From the NCBI GenBank assembly GCA_033854735.1, contig JAWWPY010000540.1, positions 1-64,000 on the forward strand: a stretch of 64,000 nt of DNA, in the 5' to 3' direction. Both the position numbers and the translations under genes were made by a program. The notes under the pieces were generated by a model. That model was not told the origin of the DNA, made no database searches, and saw nothing but the letters and a program-made list of their open reading frames with translations. This DNA comes from JAWWPY01 sp033854735 (GTDB lineage Bacteria; Actinomycetota; Actinomycetes; Streptosporangiales; Streptosporangiaceae). Below, in pieces: positions 50,719-58,947 of this stretch; position 1 is the first letter of the stretch, and every line of letters starts with the position of its first letter.

Positions 50719-51075
50719 CTAAACCCGTAATAAAAGACTTCCCACTGTGAGCAAAGGTTTACAAGCCGCTGAAGTCGCATGTGCGGCGGGTCGTAGCAGA
50801 TCGTCCGGTAGCCCTCTTCGTGAGGCGCCGGCCACCAGCACGGTGATGGCGGCGAGCGCGGCCGACCGGGGCACGCGCAGAACGCCGGTCACCGCTGGCA
50901 GACTGGCGACCGGTGGCGTGCTCCACTCATGGCCGCAGGACTCGCATACCCAGCGGTCGGGGTCATAGGGCGGGCTGCCGCCGTTCCACGTGATCAGGCG
51001 GTAAGGCGCCGGGCACGCGGGGCGTGATGTGGGCGTGGTCAGCCGCGTTGGGTGGGTGGTCTGGTGGTCTGCCAT
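50719..51075 (-). CDS. Small hypothetical protein with CxxC motif
   Basis: A 118-residue protein, not recognised. The N-terminal part contains PYRLITWNGGSPPYDPDRWVCESCGHEWSTPP, read in parts, with a single Cys-x2-Cys and nearby His that could hold a zinc or bind a nucleic acid. The C-terminal part is Ala/Leu/Arg-rich and ends LLTVGSLLLRV. The ATG start has no clear ribosome site and the region is lower in GC. It could be a real small gene or a chance open frame. Confidence 0.45.
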   Translation of the reverse strand: MADHQTTHPTRLTTPTSRPACPAPYRLITWNGGSPPYDPDRWVCESCGHEWSTPPVASLPAVTGVLRVPRSAALAAITVLVAGASRRGLPDDLLRPAAHATSAACKPLLTVGSLLLRV

Positions 51076-51241
51076 GGGTACTACCGGCTAGCGTGCCGCG
51101 TGCTCCGCAAGTAAGAGCAGGTCAGCGCGTAGCCGTGAGGTGTCTTAAAGTGTCTTGGGCTATAACCCGCTCAATGTCACTCGATGCCGGCTTGGCTGGC
51201 GCGGGCCGGGGCAGGGCCCGGGCGGCGGGGGGAGAACGCGC

Positions 51242-52030
51242 GTGATCTGTGTCCTGGGCGACGCCAACCTTGACGTCATCGTCTGCCCGTCCGGGCCGGT
51301 CGCGGAGGAGACCGACACCCCCTCGCGTATCTCGGTCGGGGCGGGCGGCCAGGCGGCCAACGTCGCGGCGTGGATCACCGCCCTCGGCGGCCGGGCCCGG
51401 CTGATCGCGGCCCGCGGAACCGATCCGGCCAGCCGGCTGATAGCCGAGGACCTGGCGCGCCGCGGGGTTGACCTCACCGGGCCGGTCATCGAGGGCCATT
51501 CCGGAGTGGTGGTGTCGCTCTCGGACGGCGGAGTATCCCGGTCGATGCTGACCGACCGGGGGGTCGGCCCCCTGCTGGACGCGAGCGCCCTGGCGGACGA
51601 ATGGCTGAACGACTGCACGAGCCTGCACCTGCCTGCCTACAGCCTGGTGCGCGAGCCCGTAGCGGGCGCAGCGCTGGCCGCGGCGCGGCGGCTGCCCCGG
51701 CTCAGCGTCGACCTGTCGTCAACGGCCGTACTGACCGAGTACGGCGTCGATCGCTTCCGCGCGCTGCTGGCCCGGCTGCGCCCGCAGATCGTGTTCGGCA
51801 ATGAAGCGGAGGCGGCGCTGGTGGGCGACCTGCCCGCAGCCGACCTGGTGGTGAAGCTTGGCCCGCGCGGCGTGCGGGCCGGCGGCCGGGTGCACGCCGC
51901 CCACCCGGCCCGGGCAGTGGACCCGACCGGCGCCGGTGACGCGTTCGCCGCTGGTTACCTGCTCGGCGGGGTGAGGATCGGCTTGGAGGCGGCCGCCCGG
52001 GCGGTCGCGCAGATGGGAGCGATGCCGTGA
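51242..52030 (+). CDS. PfkB-family carbohydrate kinase, probable pseudouridine kinase
   Basis: A 262-residue ribokinase-fold enzyme. The N-terminus ICVLGDANLDVIVCPSGP and GAGGQAANVAAWITALGG are PfkB signature 1; the C-terminal AVDPTGAGDAFAAGYLLGG near 220-238 is signature 2, with the catalytic Asp. GTG 51242 follows GGGGGGAG. It overlaps psuG, so it most likely phosphorylates pseudouridine to the 5'-phosphate, which PsuG then splits. Shorter than many ribokinases (about 300 residues), as the lid region is reduced. The specificity is inferred from the neighbour. Confidence 0.85.
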   Translation: MICVLGDANLDVIVCPSGPVAEETDTPSRISVGAGGQAANVAAWITALGGRARLIAARGTDPASRLIAEDLARRGVDLTGPVIEGHSGVVVSLSDGGVSRSMLTDRGVGPLLDASALADEWLNDCTSLHLPAYSLVREPVAGAALAAARRLPRLSVDLSSTAVLTEYGVDRFRALLARLRPQIVFGNEAEAALVGDLPAADLVVKLGPRGVRAGGRVHAAHPARAVDPTGAGDAFAAGYLLGGVRIGLEAAARAVAQMGAMP

Positions 52031-53151
52031 TGATCACACCGCAACTCGCCGGGGAGGTCGCCGAGGCGCTGGCCGCGGGCGAACCGGTCGTGGCGCTGGA
52101 AACGACGCTGGTCTCGCACGGTTTCTCGGAGGGACGCGGCCTCGCGGCGGCCCAGGCCGCCGAGGCCCGGGTCCGCGGCGCCGGCGCCATCCCGGCCACG
52201 GTCGGGGTCGTGGACGGCGCGCTGAGAGTCGGGCTGGACGCCGGGGACCTGGAGCGGTTCGCCGCCGCGGGCACCTCCGCACGCAAGGTCGGCGCGCGTG
52301 ACCTCGCTGCCTGCATCGTGCAGGGCGCGCTCGGTGCCACCACGGTCGGCGGCACCCTGGCTGCCTGCCGGGCCACTGGCATCCGCTTCCTGGCCACCGG
52401 CGGGACCGGCGGCGTGCACCGCGGTTTCGCCCAGAGCCTCGACATCTCCGCCGACCTGCCGCAGATCGCGCGCACCCCGGCGGTTGTCGTGTCCTCCGGC
52501 GCGAAGTCGATCCTGGACGTCGCCGCCACCGCCGAGTTGCTTGAAACGCTGGGCATCCCCGTCCTCGGCTGGCGGACGCCGACCCTCCCGCTGTTCTACA
52601 GCGCGGATGGCGGCCCCGCGGTGTCCGCCGTCGTCACGGCCAGCGACGAGGTGGCCGCCATCGCCCGCACCCATTGGCGAATCAACGGAACATCTGGGCT
52701 GCTCCTGGCCCGCCCCCCTGAGCCGGCCCTGGACATCGAGCCCATCCTGGCCGAAGCGGTCCGCCGGGTTCGTGACCAGGGTGTGACGGGACAGCTGGTG
52801 ACGCCATCCGTGCTGGCTCTCGTCCATGAATTGAGCGGGGGGCGCAGCATCGAAGTCAACCGGCAGCTCATCGCCGACAACGCCGCCCTGGCCGCCGAGG
52901 TCGCAGTCGCGTACGCCCGTACGCTGTTACCCGCTGCCTGGGCCAGCCCCCCGGGGGTCGCGGCTACCCTGGCCGGATGTCGACCGACGACCCGAGTGTG
53001 GCCGGCCCGTCAGTGGGAGACCAGTGTGTGGCCGATCTGTGCGCGGAGATCGAGCGGCGGCTGCGCGAAGCCGGGACGCCGGCCCGTGCGATGGGCGCGA
53101 AAGCGTACCTCAAGAGCAGCATGGAGTTCGCCGGCGTCACGCTGCCGGTGA
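52027..53151 (+). CDS. psuG: Pseudouridine-5'-phosphate glycosidase with run-on C-terminus
   Basis: The first 297 residues are a clear PsuG/IndA enzyme, which splits pseudouridine 5'-phosphate to uracil and ribose 5-phosphate: VALETTLVSHGF near 22, GGTGGVHRG near 130, VVVSSGAKSILDV near 158, INGTSGLLLARPPEP near 218 and the C-terminal helix VAVAYA. The open frame then runs 77 further residues of Arg/Ser/Pro-rich sequence, 175 nt into the AlkD gene in another frame, with no stop where the family normally ends. GTG 52027 overlaps the kinase stop; ATG 52030 is an alternative. Either the stop was lost or the tail is translated. Confidence 0.9.
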   Translation: MMITPQLAGEVAEALAAGEPVVALETTLVSHGFSEGRGLAAAQAAEARVRGAGAIPATVGVVDGALRVGLDAGDLERFAAAGTSARKVGARDLAACIVQGALGATTVGGTLAACRATGIRFLATGGTGGVHRGFAQSLDISADLPQIARTPAVVVSSGAKSILDVAATAELLETLGIPVLGWRTPTLPLFYSADGGPAVSAVVTASDEVAAIARTHWRINGTSGLLLARPPEPALDIEPILAEAVRRVRDQGVTGQLVTPSVLALVHELSGGRSIEVNRQLIADNAALAAEVAVAYARTLLPAAWASPPGVAATLAGCRPTTRVWPARQWETSVWPICARRSSGGCAKPGRRPVRWARKRTSRAAWSSPASRCR

Positions 53152-53771
53152 TCCGGCGAATCGTCAGCGACGTGACCCGGGGGCGCTCGCTGTCCCGCAA
53201 GGACGTCCTGGGGCTGGCCGAGGAGCTGTGGAATCAGCCGCTGTTCGAGTGCCGGGTGGTCGCGTTGCTTCTGCTCACCAAGCACGCTGGCGAGCTGCGG
53301 GCCGGTGACGCGGCGCTCCTCGAGCGGCTGATCCGCCAGGCCGGCACCTGGGCGCTCGTGGATGACCTGGCCGGGAAAGTGATGGGCAGCCTGGTCGAGC
53401 GGTACAGCGAGCTGGGAGCCACCCTCGACCGCTGGGCGGACGATGACGACTTCTGGATCCGCCGGTCGGCACTGCTCGCCTTGCTTGGCCCGCTGCGCAG
53501 AGGCGAGGGTGACTTCGAACGCTTCGGGCGGTACGCGGACTCGATGCTGGCCGAACAGGAGTTCTTCATCCGTAAGGCGATCGGCTGGGTGCTGCGGGAC
53601 ACCGCGCGGCGGCGCCCGGATCTGGTGGCCGACTGGCTCGCTCCCCGCGCGGCGCGGGCGTCCGGGGTGACGATGCGCGAGGCGGTCAAGCCGCTGCCGC
53701 CCGAGACAGCCCGCGTACTGATGGCCGCCTACGCGGCCGGCCGCAAGCGGCCCCCAGGCGCAGCCCGCTGA
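52977..53771 (+). CDS. AlkD-like DNA alkylation repair protein
   Basis: A 264-residue HEAT-repeat DNA glycosylase. Family features: YLKSSMEFAGVTLPVIRRIV near 45, ELWNQPLFECRVVALLLLTKH near 90, the LVDDLAGKVMGSLVER segment near 127, DFWIRRSALLALLG near 160 and EQEFFIRKAIGWVLRD near 185-200, which contains the conserved aromatic and Lys that line the DNA. It removes bulky or positively charged alkylated bases without flipping them. ATG 52977 is the likely start; the psuG frame overlaps its first 58 codons. It is not in an operon with other repair genes. Confidence 0.88.
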   Translation: MSTDDPSVAGPSVGDQCVADLCAEIERRLREAGTPARAMGAKAYLKSSMEFAGVTLPVIRRIVSDVTRGRSLSRKDVLGLAEELWNQPLFECRVVALLLLTKHAGELRAGDAALLERLIRQAGTWALVDDLAGKVMGSLVERYSELGATLDRWADDDDFWIRRSALLALLGPLRRGEGDFERFGRYADSMLAEQEFFIRKAIGWVLRDTARRRPDLVADWLAPRAARASGVTMREAVKPLPPETARVLMAAYAAGRKRPPGAAR

Positions 53772-53907
53772 ACCAGCACCGGGGGCTGGGGCGTGTGCGG
53801 GATAAGGATCATCCACCTGGTTCCCGGGGCCTCATACCCGGGAGGAGGTAAGAGATCACCCTTCGGCATGACGACTGGCCGTGGCCGGCCTCGTAGCGTG
53901 TCGGGAT

Positions 53908-55170
53908 ATGACGGTACAGCTGACCCGCCCGCAGCCCGGCGGCGAAAGCCCGGTACGGGAACCGGCCGCGGCGCCGCTCGCCGCGATCCAATGGCCATGG
54001 GCCGCGGCGCTCTTCGCCGCCTGTGCACTTTTCGCCGGCGCGGTCGCCCTGGTCAGCGCGAATCCGCCGCAGCGGCTCTGGGGAGTCCTGGCCGCCGGCG
54101 CCTACGGTGCGGCGGCCGTCGCCATGGTGGCCTGGCGGCGGCACGGCATGCGGCTCGCCGTCGCGATCGCGGTCGGCGGTGCCCTCGTCGCGCCGCTGGC
54201 CTGGATGGCCGCGACCGGCGCGGGGCAGCCGGAGGTCGCCGTGATCATCCGGTCCGCGGCGCTGCTGCTCCATCACGGCACGCCGTACGAGGGAACGACC
54301 GCACTCGCGGCCGCGCGAGGATTCAACGCCTACAACCCCTACCTGCCCGCGCTCGCGGTGTTCGGCCTGCCGCACGCGCTCTTCGGCGGCGGCCTGCTCA
54401 CCGACCCCCGGCTGTGGTTCGGCGTGGTCTTCGTGATCGCATTCGGCTGCGCTCTTTCCGCAGCGGCTGTCCCGCATGCCTGGCGCTGGGCCGCCCTCAT
54501 CACCGCCTCCCCGGTGATCGCGTTCCCGCTCTCGACCGGCGGGGATGATCTGCCCGTGCTGGCTCTCATGTGCCTCGGCCTCGCACTGCTGGGGAACAGG
54601 TCGCGGCCGGCCGCGGCGGGGCTGGTGCTCGGCCTCGCCGCCGCCATGAAGGCGACCGCCTGGCCTGCCCTGGCCGTGGCGTTCGCCCTGGTCGCCGCCC
54701 GGGACGGCAAGCGCGGTGCGGCCTGGTTCACAGCGGCCGCCCTCAGCGTGGCGATGGTCGCCGACGGGCCGGTGCTGGCCAGGCAGCCGGGAGCCATGGT
54801 GGCGAACACGGTCCTGTTCCCGCTCGGGCTCACCAAGATCAAGAGCCCGGCGGCCAGCGTGCTCCCCGGACACCTGATCGCCCAGGCCTGGGGCGGCGGC
54901 CACTGGGTCGCGATCGCGCTGGTGGTGATCGCCGCGCTGGCCGTGGCGGCGTCCCTGATCGCTTGGCCACCCCGGGACGAGTACGCGGCCGGCTGGCGGC
55001 TGGTCGCCGGGCTGACCTTCGTTTTCCTTTTCGCCCCCGCCAGCAGGTTCGGCTACTTCGTCTACCCGCTCGGCCTGTCCGGCTGGCTCTTGCTGGCGCC
55101 CCGGGCCCGGAATCCGCGGAATAAGACGGCCGGCCCTTCGGCGCGTATCCGGCTGAAGTCATCGGCGTAG
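53908..55170 (+). CDS. GT87-like (DUF2029) GT-C membrane glycosyltransferase
   Basis: A 420-residue integral membrane protein with about ten helices. An external loop holds the GT-C features LLHHGTPYEG near residue 133 and NAYNPYLPALAVFGLP near 148, resembling GT87 polyprenyl-phosphate-mannose-dependent mannosyltransferases. Two other features are LSTGGDDLPVLAL near 208 and a helix with GLAAAMKATAWP near 240. The conserved acidic residue usually found in the first loop is not obvious, so the catalytic role is less sure. ATG 53908 is the best start. It stands alone with an F420 oxidoreductase gene 41 bp downstream. Confidence 0.75.
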   Translation: MTVQLTRPQPGGESPVREPAAAPLAAIQWPWAAALFAACALFAGAVALVSANPPQRLWGVLAAGAYGAAAVAMVAWRRHGMRLAVAIAVGGALVAPLAWMAATGAGQPEVAVIIRSAALLLHHGTPYEGTTALAAARGFNAYNPYLPALAVFGLPHALFGGGLLTDPRLWFGVVFVIAFGCALSAAAVPHAWRWAALITASPVIAFPLSTGGDDLPVLALMCLGLALLGNRSRPAAAGLVLGLAAAMKATAWPALAVAFALVAARDGKRGAAWFTAAALSVAMVADGPVLARQPGAMVANTVLFPLGLTKIKSPAASVLPGHLIAQAWGGGHWVAIALVVIAALAVAASLIAWPPRDEYAAGWRLVAGLTFVFLFAPASRFGYFVYPLGLSGWLLLAPRARNPRNKTAGPSARIRLKSSA

Positions 55171-55211
55171 GGTCAGGATGGCCTCGCAGCCGGCGGTAGT
55201 GGAGGTTACAG

Positions 55212-56120
55212 ATGCGGATCGGCGTGTCCATTGCGGAGCCCAAAGGCCCAGACCCTTTCAGCAACCTCAACGAACAATTGCAGCGGGCTGCCGACGACGG
55301 CTTCGCGTCCGCGTGGATGAACAATATTTTCGGGCTGGACGCGCTGACCGCGCTGGCCGTCGCGGGCAGCCGGGTGCCGGGAATCGAGCTCGGCACGGCC
55401 GTGGTCCCGACGTACCCGCGTCATCCGGCGGTCCTGGCCCAGCAGGCGCTGACCGTGGCGGCGGCCACGGGCGGGCGGCTGACCCTCGGCATCGGGCTGT
55501 CGCACAAGGTCGTGATCGAGGACATGTACGGGTACGACTTCAGCCAGCCGATCCGGCATATGCGAGAGTATCTGGCCGTGCTGCTGCCGCTGCTGGACGG
55601 CCAGCCGGTGGCTTTCCGCGGTGAGACCCTGAGCGGGCACATCGGGCTGAGCACGCCTGCGCCGGGCCGGGTGCCCGTGCTGCTCGCCGCGCTCGGCCCG
55701 CGCATGCTGCGGCTGGCCGGGGAGCAGGCCGAGGGCACGGTGCTGTGGATGACCGGCCCGGCCACCGTGCGCGAGCACATCGTGCCGGAGATCACGGCGG
55801 CGGCCAAGGAGGCCGGGCGGCCCAGCCCCCGCGTGGTGTGCATTCTGCCGGTGTGCGTCACCGATGACCCGGACGGTGCCCGGGCCGGTGCGGCCAGGGT
55901 GTTCGCGATCTACGGTGAACTGCCGTCTTACCGGGCCATGCTCGACCGTGAGGGCGCCGCCGGGCCGGCTGACGTGGCCATCGTCGGCGACGAGGACGCC
56001 ATCGCCGCGCAGATCAGCGCGCTGGCCGATGCGGGCGTGACCGACTTCGTGGCCGGGGAGTACGCCCGGGGCGATGACGCCAAGCGCACCCGCCGGTTCC
56101 TCAGGTCCCTGGCCGCCTGA
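55212..56120 (+). CDS. Luciferase-like F420-dependent oxidoreductase
   Basis: A 302-residue TIM-barrel enzyme of the F420-dependent luciferase-like family. Features: MRIGVSIAE at strand 1, ADDGFASAWMNNIFGLDALTAL, GIELGTAVVPTYPRHPAVLAQQALT and LTLGIGLSHKVVIEDMYG; the cofactor-binding VPVLLAALGPRMLRLAGEQAEGTVLW segment is read in parts. It differs in subgroup from the one at 3.3 kb. ATG 55212 lies 6 nt after GGAGG. It may share a transcript with the preceding glycosyltransferase, 41 bp upstream. The reduced substrate is unknown. Confidence 0.9.
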   Translation: MRIGVSIAEPKGPDPFSNLNEQLQRAADDGFASAWMNNIFGLDALTALAVAGSRVPGIELGTAVVPTYPRHPAVLAQQALTVAAATGGRLTLGIGLSHKVVIEDMYGYDFSQPIRHMREYLAVLLPLLDGQPVAFRGETLSGHIGLSTPAPGRVPVLLAALGPRMLRLAGEQAEGTVLWMTGPATVREHIVPEITAAAKEAGRPSPRVVCILPVCVTDDPDGARAGAARVFAIYGELPSYRAMLDREGAAGPADVAIVGDEDAIAAQISALADAGVTDFVAGEYARGDDAKRTRRFLRSLAA

Positions 56121-56186
56121 ACCGCCGGTAACGTTCTCGGAACGGTCCAGGCGTAGCCTTCGCTCCGTGAGCGGGGGGCTGGCCCG

Positions 56187-57430
56187 GTGGCCGGGCAGAC
56201 TGCGGTGACGACGGCGGGCGGGGCGCGCCGTCTCCATCTGGCGCCGCCGGTGACCGCGGCAGTCCTCGGCGGCCTGGTGCTGGCGCTGGTGATCGCCGAC
56301 GTGCCGCTGGCCGGTCTCGCGCACCAGAGCCTGGATGCCAGCGGCGGCTCCTCACCCCTGTGGATCTCGGCCGGCTTCGGGGTGGTGGGCTTCGTGGTGG
56401 CCTGGCGCAAGCCGGGCAACCCGCTGGGCTGGGTCATCCTCGCGCTAGCGGGCTTCTCCGCACTCAGCGAGGATGCCAGTTTCTATGCCGTGGCCGACTA
56501 CCGGCTCCGGCACGGGGGGCTCCCACTCGGCTGGGTGGCCTTGCTCGCGCAGCCCGGCTGGGCTCCCACGCTCGTGCTTCTCGGCCTGGTTTTCCTGCTC
56601 TTCCCGACGGCCGGCCGCCGTCCCCACGCTGGCGCTGGGTGCTGTGGGTCTATGCCGCGGTGGGCACCCTGTGGATCGCCGGCGCGTTCACGCTGACGGT
56701 GGGCGCCATCATCGGGCACCACACGCAGGTGGATCCCAGCGGGAACCTCGTGGTCCTGGGGAATACCGCCCGCTCCGCGGCCTGGTGGAATGCGGTGACG
56801 AATGTGGCCATCCTGTTGCTGGCGGTCTGCTGGCTGGGATCGCTGTGCGGCCATGCGCTCAACTACCGTGGCTCCTCGGGGGAGCGCCGCCAGCAGCTGA
56901 AGTGGCTGATGACCGGATCGGCCATCGGTGGCATCTGCCTGGGAATCACCTTCACCGAGCCGGGAAACCTATCCGGGATCCCGCGGATTCTGAGCGTTAT
57001 CGGCACGGCCGGGTGGCTGGCGCTCCCGCTGAGCATCGGCGTGGCGATCTTTAAGTACCGCCTGTTCGACATCGACCGGATCATCTCCCGGACGCTGGCC
57101 TATGCCATCGTCACGGGCCTGCTGATCGGGGTGTATGCGGCGATAGTCCTGCTGGCCCGGCAAGCAGTGTCCCTGACCACGCCGGTGGCCGTCGCCGCAT
57201 CGACGCTGGCCGCGGCGGCGTTGTTCAGTCCGCTGCGGCGGCGGGTGCAGCGGGCGGTGGACCGGCGGTTCAACCGGGCCCGGTATGACGCCGACGCCGC
57301 GGTGGCCGCGTTCGCAGCCCGGCTGAAAGACGCCGTGGACCCGGATGCGGCCCGCGCGGAACTCCTCGATGTCGTCCACCGGTCGCTGGAGCCCGCTCAC
57401 GTCTCGGTGTGGATCAGGCCGAGCGACTGA
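56187..57430 (+). pseudogene. Frameshifted membrane sensor-like protein
   Basis: The first frame starts at ATG or GTG near 56187 and reads through four to five helices to LLFPTAGRR. A second frame takes over with FPDGRPPSPRWRWVLWVYAA and runs to 57430. Restoring one G at TTCCCGACGG (56601-56610) joins them as LLFPDGRPPSPRWRW, the standard sequence of this family. The rebuilt protein (about 414 residues) is a 7-helix sensor module that resembles the N-terminal half of actinobacterial NarX-like kinases (ISRTLAYAIVTG, VDRRFNRARYDADAAVAAF) but has no kinase domain. Broken gene or a sequencing error. Confidence 0.8.
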
Positions 57431-57647
57431 GCCCACGATTAGGGCGCGGTACCGGCGGATGACCCCGGCGGTGTAGTTGAGTCGGACCACTCCAAGATCA
57501 GGATGAAAAAGGCTCACTGGTTACCACGCGATACTGTCACGTGCCATAATGTGTCCGCGTTGGGACATCCATTATTATTTCGGGAAGGACACAGTAGGTA
57601 ATGAAGCGGAAATTGGTTACGGCGTGCTATTACATGCGTGGTCGCTC
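57431..57647. other. AT-richer intergenic stretch
   Basis: No firm gene. CATAAT at 57544-57549 and an AAGGA at about 57585 may serve a 16-codon open frame from ATG 57601 whose stop overlaps ATG 57648 (ATGA); it could be a coupling leader for the next gene. The frame of the next gene is also open back to 57549. Confidence 0.35.
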
Positions 57648-58109
57648 ATGAGCCTGGAGCGGCAGCAGGCCGTCATCATACGGCATGTACACAGCGAGAG
57701 GACAAAATATCGCCCTGGAATGCGCGTGACGACCACACGATACAATGATTCTGCGGCGATGACGGTTCATCGGCCGGATCAGGGCGGGGAAATACAGCAG
57801 GTTACCTGCGGCGTTTGCGGTGACAGCTTGGGGATGAAGGTGAGCAGCCTCGCCGCAGCACGCCGCATACGGCGGATCATGCGCTTGATCGCTGCCGGGG
57901 CTCTGTGCGTGGGGGTGCTGCTTTTCATCGCATTTGGCCATTTCACGACACCTGGCATGTTCGCTATTTCATTTGGCGTGCTGATCGGCTTTGCGGTGTG
58001 GGTGACGTCATTTACCTGGCACGGGCTCTGGTTCGACCCAGTGCCCCCGAGCCCAGGTACTCACCGCATCATCACGTCAGGGCCAAAGGGAAAAGGCTCG
58101 TACGGATGA
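57648..58109 (+). CDS. Small membrane protein with CxxC motif
   Basis: A protein of up to 153 residues, not recognised. The convincing part starts around MTVHRPDQGGEIQQ (57759) and contains VTCGVCGDSLGMKV, a Cys-x2-Cys that may form half a zinc ribbon. An Arg-rich patch follows, then two hydrophobic helices (LIAAGALCVGVLLFIAFGHF and FAISFGVLIGFAVWVTSF) and a short polar tail. The start could be 57549, 57648 or 57759; none has a strong ribosome site. Base composition is lower in GC than neighbours at the 5' end. Likely a dimeric membrane protein; role unknown. Confidence 0.55.
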   Translation: MSLERQQAVIIRHVHSERTKYRPGMRVTTTRYNDSAAMTVHRPDQGGEIQQVTCGVCGDSLGMKVSSLAAARRIRRIMRLIAAGALCVGVLLFIAFGHFTTPGMFAISFGVLIGFAVWVTSFTWHGLWFDPVPPSPGTHRIITSGPKGKGSYG

Positions 58110-58129
58110 CGGCCGTCAACGCCAGCTGC

Positions 58130-58683
58130 TCATCGGCCGGATCGTGACCTGTCGCGCACTACTGCGATCCGTTCGCCGAACTCGGGCTCGATGTCATCAC
58201 CAAAACGCTCGCCGAACTCCTCACATGCGGCGATCGCGTCGCCTGGCCGGTCCAGCCGCAGGAGCGTCTCGGCCTTGTTCACCAGCGCCCTCGCGGCCTG
58301 CTCGCGGAGGTCGATGAGGCCGATGCTGGCGAGGCCGCCGAGTTCAGCCACGCATTCATCGCCGAAGCGCCGGTCGGCCTCCTCATAGGCCCCGATGGCC
58401 TCGCCTGCCCGTCCCAGCTCAGCCAAGGCCAGGCCCTTGCGCACCAGCGCACTGGCGAGCAGCTCGCAAAATCGCCTCGGAAGTCTTCATCGCCCCGCTC
58501 GGCGGCATCGCGGAACCGGCGATCGACCTCGTCGTAGACCGGGATTTCCTCGTCGAAACGTCCCAGCTTGCCCAGCGCCCAGCCCTTGTCCACCAGTGCC
58601 CGGGCGACCGCCACGCGCAGGCCGGGCTCGGTGGCATCACCATAGCGCCGGCCGATCTCCCTCCCCAGCGCGTACTGGTCCAT
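58130..58683 (-). pseudogene. Tetratricopeptide repeat gene with a frameshift
   Basis: The first frame from ATG 58683 (MDQYALGREIGRRYGD) carries one to two TPR units (VAVARALVDKGWALGKLGRFDEEIPVYDEVDRRF) and ends near DFRGDFA. The second frame resumes immediately with ELLASALVRKGLALAELGRAGEAIGAYEEADRRFGD and finishes at 58130. Both halves have the same TPR pattern and would be joined by inserting one base near 58465. TPR proteins with AIxxYxEVxRRFGD repeats are common large genes in actinomycetes; here only about 180 residues are seen, so the 5' part is also missing. Confidence 0.75.
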
Positions 58684-58947
58684 GGTCGCAGACGCGAGTA
58701 ACAATCCGCGTGCCATGCGTTCGGGACGATCGCGGATGCGGCGGGTTCTCAGCTGGCGGGTATGGGCCGGCCCGGCCCCCGTGGGAAGGAGGCTGGGCGC
58801 TCGCCGCCGCCCAGTCGGCCGGCCTCCCGGTGTCTACACCGACAGGGAGCCCGGCAGCGAGCCGGCCGAACAGCGCGATCCGATGTGTCCTTCGTGACTC
58901 GCCCTGTTCGTCCTCTACGGAGAGATTCTTCTGAACGGAGCGCGAAA

